This document shows positions 1 to 7,565 of a stretch of DNA of 32,286 bases, one piece after another. Source of the stretch: Elusimicrobiota bacterium (lineage in GTDB: Bacteria; Elusimicrobiota; Endomicrobiia; Endomicrobiales; Endomicrobiaceae); contig JAFXSD010000036.1 in the NCBI GenBank assembly GCA_017525905.1, positions 1 through 32,286 on the forward strand, written 5' to 3'. The position numbers and the translations under genes were made by a program. The notes below the pieces were generated by a model. That model was given only the letters and a program-made list of their open reading frames with translations. It was not told the origin of the DNA and made no database searches. Positions within the stretch are counted from its first letter, which is position 1. Each line of letters begins with the position of its first letter.

Positions 1-20
1 AAGTCAATATATAATAAAAA

Positions 21-50
21 AATAGATTAGTTGCACTGAACTAATCTATT
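21..50 (-). terminator. Intrinsic terminator for the minus-strand membrane-protein gene
   Basis: A perfect 12-bp inverted repeat (arms 21-32 and 39-50, 6-nt loop) is followed on the minus strand by a run of T (the A-rich stretch at 11-20 on the plus strand). It lies downstream of the minus-strand gene ending at 146, so it probably ends that transcript. Confidence 0.75.
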
Positions 51-145
51 TGTATAACTGCCTGTCGTACAAAAAAGACTGTCATTACTGACAATCTTTT
101 CGGTAAATTACTATAAATCAATAACTATAAAATTGTAATTTGTAT

Positions 146-349
146 TTAACCTTTTAATATAATATTTATAATAGTTGTTATTGATAAAGCAATCGTTAAT
201 ACAATTATTATGTTTAATCTAATCATTAAAGGTTTTCGTACTTCATCAATTAATTTTCCTTCACTTTTCTTTAATTTTATCATAAATTCTATACCCAATA
301 TAACTAAAATCAATAATAAAATAATTGATATTATTCCCAAAATATTCAT
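146..349 (-). CDS. Small two-span membrane protein (67 aa), function unknown
   Basis: The protein is 67 residues long. It has two hydrophobic helices, roughly residues 2-24 (NILGIISIILLLILVILGI) and 43-64, separated by a charged, probably cytoplasmic loop (KLKKSEGKLIDEVRK). The start was moved five codons in from the first Met: GGAGG lies right after that first ATG, at 8-nt spacing from the ATG whose first base is 349, so the internal ATG is the natural start. I do not recognise the family. It lies beyond the recombinase remnant and is likely host or older mobile-element DNA rather than part of the prophage. A terminator follows it at 21-50. Confidence 0.6.
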   Translation of the reverse strand: MNILGIISIILLLILVILGIEFMIKLKKSEGKLIDEVRKPLMIRLNIIIVLTIALSITTIINIILKG

Positions 350-447
350 AGCTCTATCCTCCATACAAATTACTATTTATCTGTAAGCATATTATAACAC
401 AAAAAGAGCAAATTTTCACATTTGCCCTAAAAATTTATTAAATAATT

Positions 448-1056
448 TTATCCATTTATTTCTGTTCCATCTTTAAATCTAAATACTATGACATCCTTAT
501 CTTTAATTGTCGCACTTTCTAGCAAACTTCCCCAAACCAAACCATCAAATTTTGTCAAAAGCTTTTCTTGTTTCTTTAAAGTATTAATGTAATCTTTTAT
601 CATCTGATGCTTAGCTGCTTGTTGAGATAATTTAATTTCTAGTTGTTCAAACTTGCATTTAGTTTCATCATAGTTTTTTATTAAGGCATCATATTCTTTT
701 TTATACTTTTCTTGATTTTGAGCTACTCTAGAATTTATTTCAATCAAGTCCTGTATTTTTTCTACTTGTTCAGTTAGACTTCTTTCTAATTTTTCTTTTT
801 CTTCAGATAACTCATTTTTATTGCATATCGTATCTAACACTATTTCCAAATTTGATATTATTTCATCTTTATTTTTAATTAGTTTATTAACCGCATCTAC
901 GAATCTGCTTTCAACATCTTCTGCTCTTATTGCTGGAGTTTTACAATTCTCTTTTCCAGAATACTTCATATTGCATTGATACATTATCCTTCTATATTTA
1001 TCATTTGAATGCCAGACTTTAGTGTTCGTTGCATTATATTTTTTATTTGGAATATT
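448..1056 (-). pseudogene. 3' remnant of a large serine recombinase
   Basis: The reading frame encodes the C-terminal part of a Tn916/TnpX-type large serine recombinase: the second half of a zinc ribbon (VWHSNDKYRRIMYQC... C-K-T-P), a long charged coiled coil rich in Glu, Lys and Gln, and a typical end (VFRFKDGTEING). An ATG at 984 opens a 178-aa frame, but the recognisable homology continues upstream of it to at least 1026 and the frame is open to a stop at 1057-1059. The first CxxC pair of the ribbon, the recombinase domain and the catalytic serine domain are absent. I therefore read it as a truncated relic, not a 178-aa gene. It is distinct from the intact recombinase at 2892-4592 and suggests an earlier insertion at this locus. 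The TIR gene starts 29 bp beyond the break. Confidence 0.75.
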
Positions 1057-1084
1057 TTATATAGTTTGCGGGAGATAATAGTAA

Positions 1085-1459
1085 ATGAAAAAAAGAGTGT
1101 TTATAAGTTTTGCTTATGAAGATAAAGTTTTAAGGGATTTTTTAGTAGAGCAAGCAAGAAACGAAAATTCGCCTTTCGAATTTATTGATATGTCTGTGAA
1201 AGATCCATGGGAAAGTTGTTGGAAAACAAATTGCAGAGCAAAAATAAAAATGTGCGATGGAGTAATTGCAATCATAACGAATAATACTAAAAAGGCCGAC
1301 GGTCAACTATGGGAAATCAGATGTGCTGAAGATGAAGGAATACCAACATATGCTATTTTAGGTCATAAAGATCAGACCCCTCATATCAATGAATTAAAAA
1401 GCTTAAAGGTTATAGGTTGGACATGGGAAAATATAAAGAGAGCAATATCTCAAATGTAG
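1085..1459 (+). CDS. Stand-alone TIR-like domain protein (MTH538/ThsB-type)
   Basis: This 124-aa protein consists of one TIR-like fold. It has the opening strand RVFISFAYEDKVLRDFL, the second strand FEFIDMSV, a CDGVIAIIT strand, and the motif GQLWEIRCAEDEGIP, whose Glu77 sits where TIR NAD-cleaving enzymes carry their catalytic glutamate. The C-terminus (KVIGWTWENIKRAI) is typical of small bacterial TIR proteins of the PF08937 group. No effector domain is fused and no SLOG/ThsA-like partner is adjacent. The start ATG has GGGAG at 1070-1074, 10 nt upstream. Members of this superfamily act in anti-phage signalling (Thoeris ThsB makes a cyclic ADP-ribose signal). A defence role here is inferred from family and position beside a recombinase remnant and a prophage. 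Its own terminator follows. Confidence 0.8.
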   Translation: MKKRVFISFAYEDKVLRDFLVEQARNENSPFEFIDMSVKDPWESCWKTNCRAKIKMCDGVIAIITNNTKKADGQLWEIRCAEDEGIPTYAILGHKDQTPHINELKSLKVIGWTWENIKRAISQM

Positions 1460-1467
1460 ATCAGATT

Positions 1468-1491
1468 GAGTCGAAAAATCGGCTCTTTTTT
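1468..1491 (+). terminator. Terminator after the TIR gene
   Basis: A 7-bp stem with one G-U pair (GAGTCGA at 1468-1474, TCGGCTC at 1479-1485) and a 4-nt A loop is followed directly by six T. It lies 9 nt after the TIR stop codon. Confidence 0.85.
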
Positions 1492-1608
1492 ATGCTTATT
1501 TTTACTTTTTAATCTTAAATGCTTTTAAAAGCTACAAAGTACGATAAAAACTCCCCGAAAACCCCACCCATACTGCGACACAGCTTACGGTATTACATGA
1601 TCTAAAAT

Positions 1609-1633
1609 TTAGCCAAGTAGGCTAAGTTTTTTT
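1609..1633 (+). terminator. Second terminator-like hairpin, likely near the prophage/element left boundary
   Basis: TTAGCC (1609-1614) and GGCTAA (1620-1625) form a 6-bp stem with a 5-nt loop followed by G and seven T. No gene is seen between this and the TIR terminator; the 1492-1690 stretch contains no other structure I can support. The hairpin would isolate the downstream element promoter from upstream transcription. Confidence 0.6.
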
Positions 1634-1690
1634 AATTTGTCTACTAAAAAATAATCAAAGAAAGTGCGTAACCTATAAGAAAATTAGGTA

Positions 1691-1718
1691 TTGACACTTT
1701 AAAAGGGGAATTTAGAAT
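1691..1718 (+). promoter_or_regulatory. Sigma-A-type promoter of the recombinase module
   Basis: A consensus -35 TTGACA (1691-1696) and a near-consensus -10 TAGAAT (1713-1718) are separated by 16 bp. It is the best promoter upstream of the regulator/tnpW/recombinase genes. The transcript would carry a leader of roughly 240 nt holding several hairpins before the first gene. Confidence 0.65.
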
Positions 1719-1730
1719 ATGATATCTTGA

Positions 1731-1861
1731 ATGCTTTGCAAAAATAAATTTTGATACATAAATACTTTGCAAATTAGTTTTGTTCTTATGCAGAGCATTT
1801 TTTAATACCTGATTTTATGAGCAGAGTTTTGCACTTCCGGTGTAGAACTCTGCGCTTTTTT
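1731..1861 (+). promoter_or_regulatory. Attenuator-like leader with two tandem terminator hairpins
   Basis: Hairpin 1 pairs ATGCTTTGCA (1731-1740) with TGCAGAGCAT (1789-1798), one G-U pair, followed by five T. A near copy of the 5' arm, ATACTTTGCA at 1762-1771, can compete for the same 3' arm. Hairpin 2 pairs GCAGAGTT (1821-1828) with AACTCTGC (1846-1853), its inner bases also pair (CAC/GTG plus wobbles), and it is followed by GC and six T. The 5' arm of hairpin 1 starts with an ATG opening a 7-codon frame (M-L-C-K-N-K-F, stop). Mutually exclusive arms, a possible leader peptide and two terminators are the hallmarks of transcription attenuation; that it regulates the recombinase module is inferred. 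No good ribosome binding site was seen for the mini-ORF. Confidence 0.55.
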
Positions 1862-1927
1862 AGGTTGCATCGAGGACAAGCCTATGAAGCGGTGGTTTCT
1901 CTATTTTGCAAGGTACCCTTAAAAAAT

Positions 1928-1960
1928 CCGAATTATTAAGAAATTTCAATAATTCGGAGG
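1928..1960 (+). promoter_or_regulatory. Hairpin overlapping the ribosome binding site of the sigma-like gene
   Basis: A perfect 10-bp inverted repeat (CCGAATTATT 1928-1937, AATAATTCGG 1948-1957) ends inside the GGAGG ribosome binding site at 1956-1960. When folded it would hide two bases of the site. It lies just downstream of the attenuator leader and could add translational control of the gene starting at 1970. Confidence 0.55.
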
Positions 1961-1969
1961 TAAATGGTT

Positions 1970-2368
1970 ATGGGAAACCGCCCTGACAATATCAAAAACG
2001 AACTGGCTTATTTTTATAAGGTAATAAAAAATATGGATTCATACGATGACACTAAAAAATCAAAAATACAAAAACACGAAATTCCTATTGAAGAAGTCAT
2101 ATATGATGAATTTTCAAATACATCTGATGTGGACAAGCAGTTGTTTCAAACAAGTTTACTTGGCTGGATTGAACTTATAGAAAATGAAAGTTTACATAAG
2201 GCATTAAAGAGTTTATCTATCGAAGATCAGATTTTTATCAGTTATATAGTTAAAGAATGTAAAACCCAGCAGGAGCTTGCTTCAAAGTACGGAATTAACC
2301 AATCGAGCGTAAAAAATCGCTTCGATAAAATACTCAGAATTTTAAAAAATTTAATGTCCAAAAAATAA
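1970..2368 (+). CDS. Sigma-70 region-4-like HTH regulator of a mobile element
   Basis: The 132-aa protein has an acidic, poorly conserved N-terminal half and a C-terminal helix-turn-helix resembling sigma region 4: LKSLSIEDQIFISYIVKECKTQQELASKYGINQSSVKNRFDKIL. Its position, first gene in a unit with TnpW-like and TnpX-like genes, matches the small sigma-like genes common in clostridial transposons and ICEs. The ATG at 1970 is preferred over the one at 1964, because GGAGG at 1956-1960 gives a 9-nt spacing to 1970 and only 3 nt to 1964. It may drive or sense element gene expression; regions 1-3 of a sigma factor are absent, so it is unlikely to act as a normal sigma factor on its own. The ribosome binding site is partly inside a hairpin. 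Confidence 0.7.
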   Translation: MGNRPDNIKNELAYFYKVIKNMDSYDDTKKSKIQKHEIPIEEVIYDEFSNTSDVDKQLFQTSLLGWIELIENESLHKALKSLSIEDQIFISYIVKECKTQQELASKYGINQSSVKNRFDKILRILKNLMSKK

Positions 2369-2424
2369 TTTTTGAGTTCGACAAGTTTTGCGCATAAAAA
2401 ATACCCTCAAAAGACTCTTTATAT

Positions 2425-2612
2425 AGGTGGAGGAATAATTACATTCTTCCAAGCACCTTGAAAATTGAATAAAAAATCTTAGTAACAATTAAAGATACTC
2501 CCACCCAGTCACAGTCCGAGCGTGATAAAACCGTCGCAGGCAATGAGGGTGGTCCCACAGGCTGTGGGAACGTGAAATTCGTGTGCTTCCGTTTTCATTA
2601 ACACGGAGGGCT
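2425..2612 (+). ncRNA. G+C-rich structured leader upstream of the tnpW-like gene (candidate RNA element)
   Basis: The stretch from about 2497 to 2612 is clearly richer in G+C than anything around it and has no open frame. It contains several dyads: CCACCC (2501-2506) with GGGTGG (2547-2552); a 7-bp hairpin TCCCACA/TGTGGGA (2553-2569, loop GGC); and CGTGT (2580-2584) with ACACG (2601-2605). A weaker hairpin pairs AGGTG (2425-2429) with CACCT (2454-2458) and GGAA with TTCC inside it. A non-coding stretch held at high G+C in an AT-rich genome is what a conserved structured RNA looks like. I do not recognise a named class. It could regulate tnpW/recombinase expression. Confidence 0.45.
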
Positions 2613-2646
2613 AAGATTATATAAATTTTTTAAGGAGAAATTTCAA

Positions 2647-2820
2647 ATGGTAGATTCATTTAAATTAGTATCTTTCCCAACAGAAAGCAAAATGCAAATC
2701 GGGAAAACAACTTATTTAATTAATTCATATTTTGATAAATCAGGTGAAAGCTTAAAAGAAAAAATCAAAAATTTATTGATTTCAGAGGTTCAAAGAAAAT
2801 CCGAACAAACAGCTACGTAA
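2647..2820 (+). CDS. TnpW-like small transposon protein (57 aa)
   Basis: The 57-aa product contains the core MQIGKTTYLINSYFDKSGESLKEKIKNLLISE, which matches the pattern of transposon-encoded TnpW proteins (IG-x-TTY-x-V/I-x-S-x-F ... K-I-x-x-L-I). The ATG has AAGGAG at 2632-2637, 9 nt upstream. It sits 71 bp before the recombinase gene and is presumably co-transcribed with it. TnpW occurs with TnpX-type recombinases in Tn4451-like elements; its role is poorly defined and may be accessory to excision. The gene is short and follows the structured leader. Confidence 0.75.
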   Translation: MVDSFKLVSFPTESKMQIGKTTYLINSYFDKSGESLKEKIKNLLISEVQRKSEQTAT

Positions 2821-2891
2821 AGCCAAAAAATGCGATATAATAAAATAGTAAACATTGTTTTTGGCTGTTAAATCGAAAGGAGAAAGGCTAA

Positions 2892-4592
<1,701 letters not shown>

Positions 4593-4632
4593 AACAATAC
4601 ATTCTTTGAAAAAGGATAATCAGAAGAAAACC

Positions 4633-4680
4633 AAGTCCCTAATGGTTATCCAGACTGGTCGGGATAACCAATAGGGACTT
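4633..4680. repeat. 19-bp near-perfect inverted repeat after the recombinase
   Basis: Arms 4633-4651 and 4662-4680 pair over 19 bp with a single mismatch; the 10-nt centre is AGACTGGTCG. It lies 40 bp after the recombinase stop. No T run follows on the plus strand, so it is not a simple terminator. It could be an attachment or binding site, or an RNA structure at the 3' end of the recombinase message. In one plus-strand frame, the bases from 4643 to 4783 stay open but without a credible start. Confidence 0.6.
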
Positions 4681-4749
4681 GAACAAACTCAGTAATAATG
4701 AGGCTTCAAGCCAACTACAATGTTTACAAAAAGAGTTATCCGACAGATT

Positions 4750-4778
4750 TTTACAATCTCTAATGAATAGTGTATCAC
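4750..4778 (+). promoter_or_regulatory. Possible early promoter upstream of the replication module
   Basis: TTTACA (4750-4755) and TATCAC (4773-4778) are separated by 17 bp. The match is moderate. A transcript from here would run straight into the terminator at 4801-4834 before reaching the early genes, so if real it would be attenuated or need antitermination. Confidence 0.3.
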
Positions 4779-4800
4779 AATAAAGAAAAATAATCAATCA

Positions 4801-4834
4801 AAATCGTTCTTGAAAAAATCAAGGCGATTTTTTT
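4801..4834 (+). terminator. Terminator closing the recombinase module
   Basis: AAATCG (4801-4806)/CGATTT (4825-4830) and CTTGA (4809-4813)/TCAAG (4819-4823) form an interrupted 11-bp stem that runs into a T tract (to 4834). It separates the recombinase unit from the early phage genes. Confidence 0.8.
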
Positions 4835-4857
4835 ATTTCAGAAAGGAGCAAAAAGTA

Positions 4858-4995
4858 ATGCAAATATTTTTATTATCAATAATTTTTATTCTAATTTGTG
4901 TTTTGGTATATCAGGGCAGAGAAATAAGAGATTTGGAAAGAAAAACCTTAGACGCTTTTAAAATTGTATGCCAAAGAATAAAACCTAAAAAATAA
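4858..4995 (+). CDS. Tiny single-span membrane protein (45 aa)
   Basis: The product starts with a strong transmembrane helix (FLLSIIFILICVLVY, about residues 4-18) followed by a short basic and charged tail (GREIRDLERKTLDAF...KPKK). An upstream ATG at 4810 lies inside the terminator stem; the ATG at 4858 has AAAGGAG at 4842-4848 with 9-nt spacing and is clearly the start. It is the first gene of the early operon, followed 20 bp later by a second protein of the same design. Function is unknown; phage proteins of this shape include superinfection-exclusion and membrane-anchoring factors, but nothing here proves that. Confidence 0.65.
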   Translation: MQIFLLSIIFILICVLVYQGREIRDLERKTLDAFKIVCQRIKPKK

Positions 4996-5015
4996 ATCAA
5001 GAAAGGAAAATAAAA

Positions 5016-5177
5016 ATGGAATTAGTTTTATTAATAGTCAGCTTTAGCTGCATGATTTGGGGAATTTACAATTATTCAGAATTACAAAAGCTTGAATTTA
5101 AAGCTGAAAAAACTTTTATGGAAATGGCAAAAGAGCTTGAAATTTTAAAAAAAGAAATATGGAGCGTGAAAAAGTAA
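5016..5177 (+). CDS. Tiny single-span membrane protein with charged helix (53 aa)
   Basis: The 53-aa product has an N-terminal membrane helix (LVLLIVSFSCMIWGIY) and a Lys/Glu-rich amphipathic helix (about 22-53), the same architecture as the preceding gene. A ribosome binding site, AAAGG, lies about 9 nt upstream. Its stop codon overlaps the ATG of the next gene (TAATG), so translation is probably coupled. It is not recognisable as a known family. Confidence 0.6.
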   Translation: MELVLLIVSFSCMIWGIYNYSELQKLEFKAEKTFMEMAKELEILKKEIWSVKK

Positions 5178-5407
5178 TGGAACTATTAGATGACAGAGCA
5201 TATCTTGAACCACCTGAGGGCGGAGCAAAGCCAGCCTTACAATGTTATTTTTGCGATGCGGATATTTACGAAGGCGATGATTACTATGTTTTGAACGGAT
5301 TTGATTGTTGTGAAGAATGCTTGGATGTACATTTTAAATTCACGGCAGAGCTTCCCGACTATGAAGCGGAAATGGCTGACTTAGAATATCACGATTTAAA
5401 AGAATAA
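5177..5407 (+). CDS. Small acidic CxxC (zinc-finger-like) phage protein
   Basis: The 76-aa acidic protein contains CYFCDADIYEGDDYYVLNG followed by CCEEC, two Cys pairs about 25 residues apart that could bind one zinc. The start is uncertain. The ATG at 5177 overlaps the upstream stop (TAATG) and has GGAG at 5161-5164 with a 12-nt gap. An in-frame ATG at 5159 would add six residues but lacks a good ribosome binding site. It sits between the small membrane proteins and the annealing protein in the early operon. Similar small proteins occur in Gram-positive phages with no assigned role. Confidence 0.7.
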   Translation: MELLDDRAYLEPPEGGAKPALQCYFCDADIYEGDDYYVLNGFDCCEECLDVHFKFTAELPDYEAEMADLEYHDLKE

Positions 5408-5422
5408 AGGAGAAAAATTTTT

Positions 5423-6082
5423 ATGACAGAAAATAAATCAGTATTTGAAACACTTTTTGAAATTAATGTAAACGACCATATCGAAAAAAAGAAAGATTTA
5501 ACTTATCTTTCGTGGCCGTACGCTTGGGCGGAGGTAAAAAAGAAATATCCAAGCGCAACATATAAAATACATTTATTCGGGGAAAAACAGCTCCCCTATG
5601 TTTTCGATGAAAATGTTGGATATATGGTTTTTACAGATGTTACGATTAATGATTTAACGCATACAATGTGGCTACCTGTTATGGATTCCGCAAATAAAAC
5701 CATGAAATCCAAGCCATACACTTACAGCACCAAATTCAAAAAAGATATTCCTGTCGAAGCGGCTACAATGTTTGACGTAAACAAAACAATTATGCGGTGT
5801 TTGGTTAAAAACTTGGCTATGTTCGGGCTTGGTCTTTACATTTATTCCGGCGAGGATTTACCGGAAATAGAAACAGAAAAAATCAGCATAAAAGACGCGA
5901 ATATTTTAAAAGATATAATCCGAAAAATTGATGACGGCGACAAAATTTACACTATGATTTTAAATAGGTACAAAGTAAAGAGTTTCAGGGATTTAACGCA
6001 AAAACAGCGGTCGGATATTTTGGCAGGACTTAAAGAAATCTCAACGAAAGGAATTTCAAAAGAAAGTGGAGATAAAATTTAA
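5423..6082 (+). CDS. Sak/DUF1071-type single-strand annealing protein
   Basis: The 219-aa protein shows the DUF1071 pattern: an N-terminal motif LTYLSWPYAWAEVKKKYPSATY, a central segment with MKSKPYTYSTKF, and DVNKTIMRCLVKNLAMFGLGLYIYSGEDLP, which closes the Rad52-like domain. Proteins of this family anneal complementary single strands in phage recombination. AAAGGAG (5406-5412) lies 10 nt before the ATG. It is followed at once by the RusA-SSB fusion gene (17-bp overlap), so annealing, ssDNA binding and junction resolution are encoded side by side. No exonuclease partner is visible in the operon. Confidence 0.85.
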   Translation: MTENKSVFETLFEINVNDHIEKKKDLTYLSWPYAWAEVKKKYPSATYKIHLFGEKQLPYVFDENVGYMVFTDVTINDLTHTMWLPVMDSANKTMKSKPYTYSTKFKKDIPVEAATMFDVNKTIMRCLVKNLAMFGLGLYIYSGEDLPEIETEKISIKDANILKDIIRKIDDGDKIYTMILNRYKVKSFRDLTQKQRSDILAGLKEISTKGISKESGDKI

Positions 6083-6851
6083 AATCTTAGGTAAGCCAAG
6101 AGGAAAACAGCGACCTCGAATGTGCGTAAGGTTTGGAAAACAAGTAACATATACACCAAAGCAAACAAGTGAATATGAAAAATTAGTCAAAGCAAGTTAT
6201 ATGGCTGTTTCAAAGATGTTTTTTAAAAAAGATATTCCTCTTGAAATAGATATATCTGCTTTTTTTAATGGCAAATTTTCAAATAACGCTTGGGCTACTA
6301 AAAAGCCCGATTCCGACAACATTATAAAAATTGTTTTGGACGGACTTAATAAAGTCGCTTACTACGATGACGCACAAATTTGCAAAATACATTTTGAAAA
6401 GAGATATTCAAATATTCCGAGAGTGGAAGTAAAAATAAAAAGTTTAGAGGAGAAATCAAATATGAAAACAACAAAAATTTATGATGACGAAAAAATGGTA
6501 TATAGCGGGAACTGCTATGTAAACACGGTGATTTTTAGAGGCAGAATTTATGACGAGATAAAAGAAATTAAATCAAACGGCGTTAAATTTTTGCTTCAAA
6601 TAAGCAACGGAAAAGACGACATAACAGGTAATTGGAATAAGCCGACATTTGCGGAATGTTGCGCCTTTGGAGAAACCGCAAAAAGAATTGCAAAAGAATA
6701 TAAGCCAAAAGATGAAATTTGGCTCACGGCAAAATATTACTCCAAAGAAGTGGACGGAAAATATTACAAAGGATTTATTGTTCGTGAAATTATCACAGAA
6801 CAAGAAATTGAAAAAGCAAGCGAAGAATTACTTGATGATTTACCATTTTAA
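6066..6851 (+). CDS. RusA-type Holliday junction resolvase fused to single-stranded DNA-binding protein
   Basis: This 261-aa frame joins two complete domains. Residues 3-127 are a RusA resolvase: KILGKPRGKQRPR, YTPKQTSEYEKLV, and the acidic active-site block KPDSDNIIKIVLDGLNKVAYYDDAQI (Asp82, Asp84, Asp92, Asp101, Asp102). Residues 133-261 are an OB-fold SSB (CYVNTVIFRGRIYDEI ... FAECCAFGETAKRIAKEY) ending in the acidic SSB tail DDLPF. The start is GTG, overlapping the annealing-protein gene; the domain begins at residue 3, which supports this start. Met133 has its own excellent ribosome binding site, so the gene probably yields both the fusion and a free SSB. Fusion of a junction resolvase to SSB is unusual. 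Loss of a stop between neighbouring rusA and ssb genes is the simplest origin. Confidence 0.85.
   Translation: MEIKFKILGKPRGKQRPRMCVRFGKQVTYTPKQTSEYEKLVKASYMAVSKMFFKKDIPLEIDISAFFNGKFSNNAWATKKPDSDNIIKIVLDGLNKVAYYDDAQICKIHFEKRYSNIPRVEVKIKSLEEKSNMKTTKIYDDEKMVYSGNCYVNTVIFRGRIYDEIKEIKSNGVKFLLQISNGKDDITGNWNKPTFAECCAFGETAKRIAKEYKPKDEIWLTAKYYSKEVDGKYYKGFIVREIITEQEIEKASEELLDDLPF
6447..6464 (+). promoter_or_regulatory. Internal ribosome binding site and ATG for free SSB
   Basis: GAGGAG (6447-6452) precedes an in-frame ATG at 6462-6464 by 9 nt, exactly at the boundary between the RusA and SSB domains. Initiation here would give a 129-aa SSB (6462-6851) of normal length with a methionine at the natural N-terminus. 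Confidence 0.75.
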
Positions 6852-6869
6852 AAAATTGAGGTGGATGAA

Positions 6870-7565
6870 TTGAACTATCTAAAGGAAATATTGACATTTG
6901 AAAATTGGCTTGACTACAATTCGAACGTGAATAAATCCGATATTCGCTTATGGTACACGCTTATGTACACAGCAAACAGATTTAATTGGAAAGAATTTAG
7001 TATATCAATTTCATCGTTAATATTCAAATCAAAGCTATCAAAAAGTGATATTTACAGATCAAGAAACAAATTGAAGCAATTTGGACTTATCGATTTCAAA
7101 GAGAAAAAAGGAAATCAATGTACAGTCTATAAAATTAATTCATGTGTTAGTTTATTTGGAACGCATTTTGGAACACAATTTGAAACGGAATCAGGAACTA
7201 CTTTTGATACACCTTTTAATACAGTTTCCGAAACACCTATTGATACGAATGTTGGGAACATTAATAAAACTAAAAATATAAACAAAAACATAAACAAAAA
7301 TAAAAAAGAAATAATTAAAGAAAAATTTGGCGAGTTCGAAAATGTGCTTTTGTCGGTTGATGAACTTCAAAAGCTAAAATCAAAGCTTGGAGCAGAAACA
7401 GAAAGCTACATTGAGCGTTTATCAAGTTATATTGCGTCGAGCGGCAAAAGATATAAATCCCACTACGCAACAATTTTGAGCTGGACACAAAAAGACGCTA
7501 AAAATTCGGGAGGTGTAAGCTATGGAATCAACCCTAAAAAGCTTTGCACAGAATATCCCGAATAG
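6870..7565 (+). CDS. Phage replisome-organiser-like protein (DnaD-like role)
   Basis: The 231-aa protein has an N-terminal winged-helix-like region (DIRLWYTLMYTANRFNWKEFSISISSLIFKSKLSKSDIYRSRNKLKQFGLIDFKEK). A central low-complexity linker follows, made of repeated F-x-T and Asn/Lys tracts (about 93-150). The C-terminal segment SYIASSGKRYKSHYATILSWTQKDAK is common at the end of Gram-positive phage replication-initiation proteins. TTG at 6870 is chosen because GAGGTGG (6859-6864) then lies 5 nt upstream; a GTG three codons earlier would have no ribosome binding site. The next gene is a DnaC-type loader overlapping by 44 bp, the usual initiator/loader pair. Origin binding is inferred. Confidence 0.75.
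   Translation: MNYLKEILTFENWLDYNSNVNKSDIRLWYTLMYTANRFNWKEFSISISSLIFKSKLSKSDIYRSRNKLKQFGLIDFKEKKGNQCTVYKINSCVSLFGTHFGTQFETESGTTFDTPFNTVSETPIDTNVGNINKTKNINKNINKNKKEIIKEKFGEFENVLLSVDELQKLKSKLGAETESYIERLSSYIASSGKRYKSHYATILSWTQKDAKNSGGVSYGINPKKLCTEYPE

Noticed and set aside
448..984. Intact 178-aa gene
   Set aside because: Recombinase homology continues upstream of the ATG without a break, so it is a truncated recombinase tail rather than a gene of its own.
1731..1754. Real protein-coding gene at the leader ATG
   Set aside because: Seven codons with no clear ribosome binding site; it is kept only as a possible leader peptide within the attenuator.
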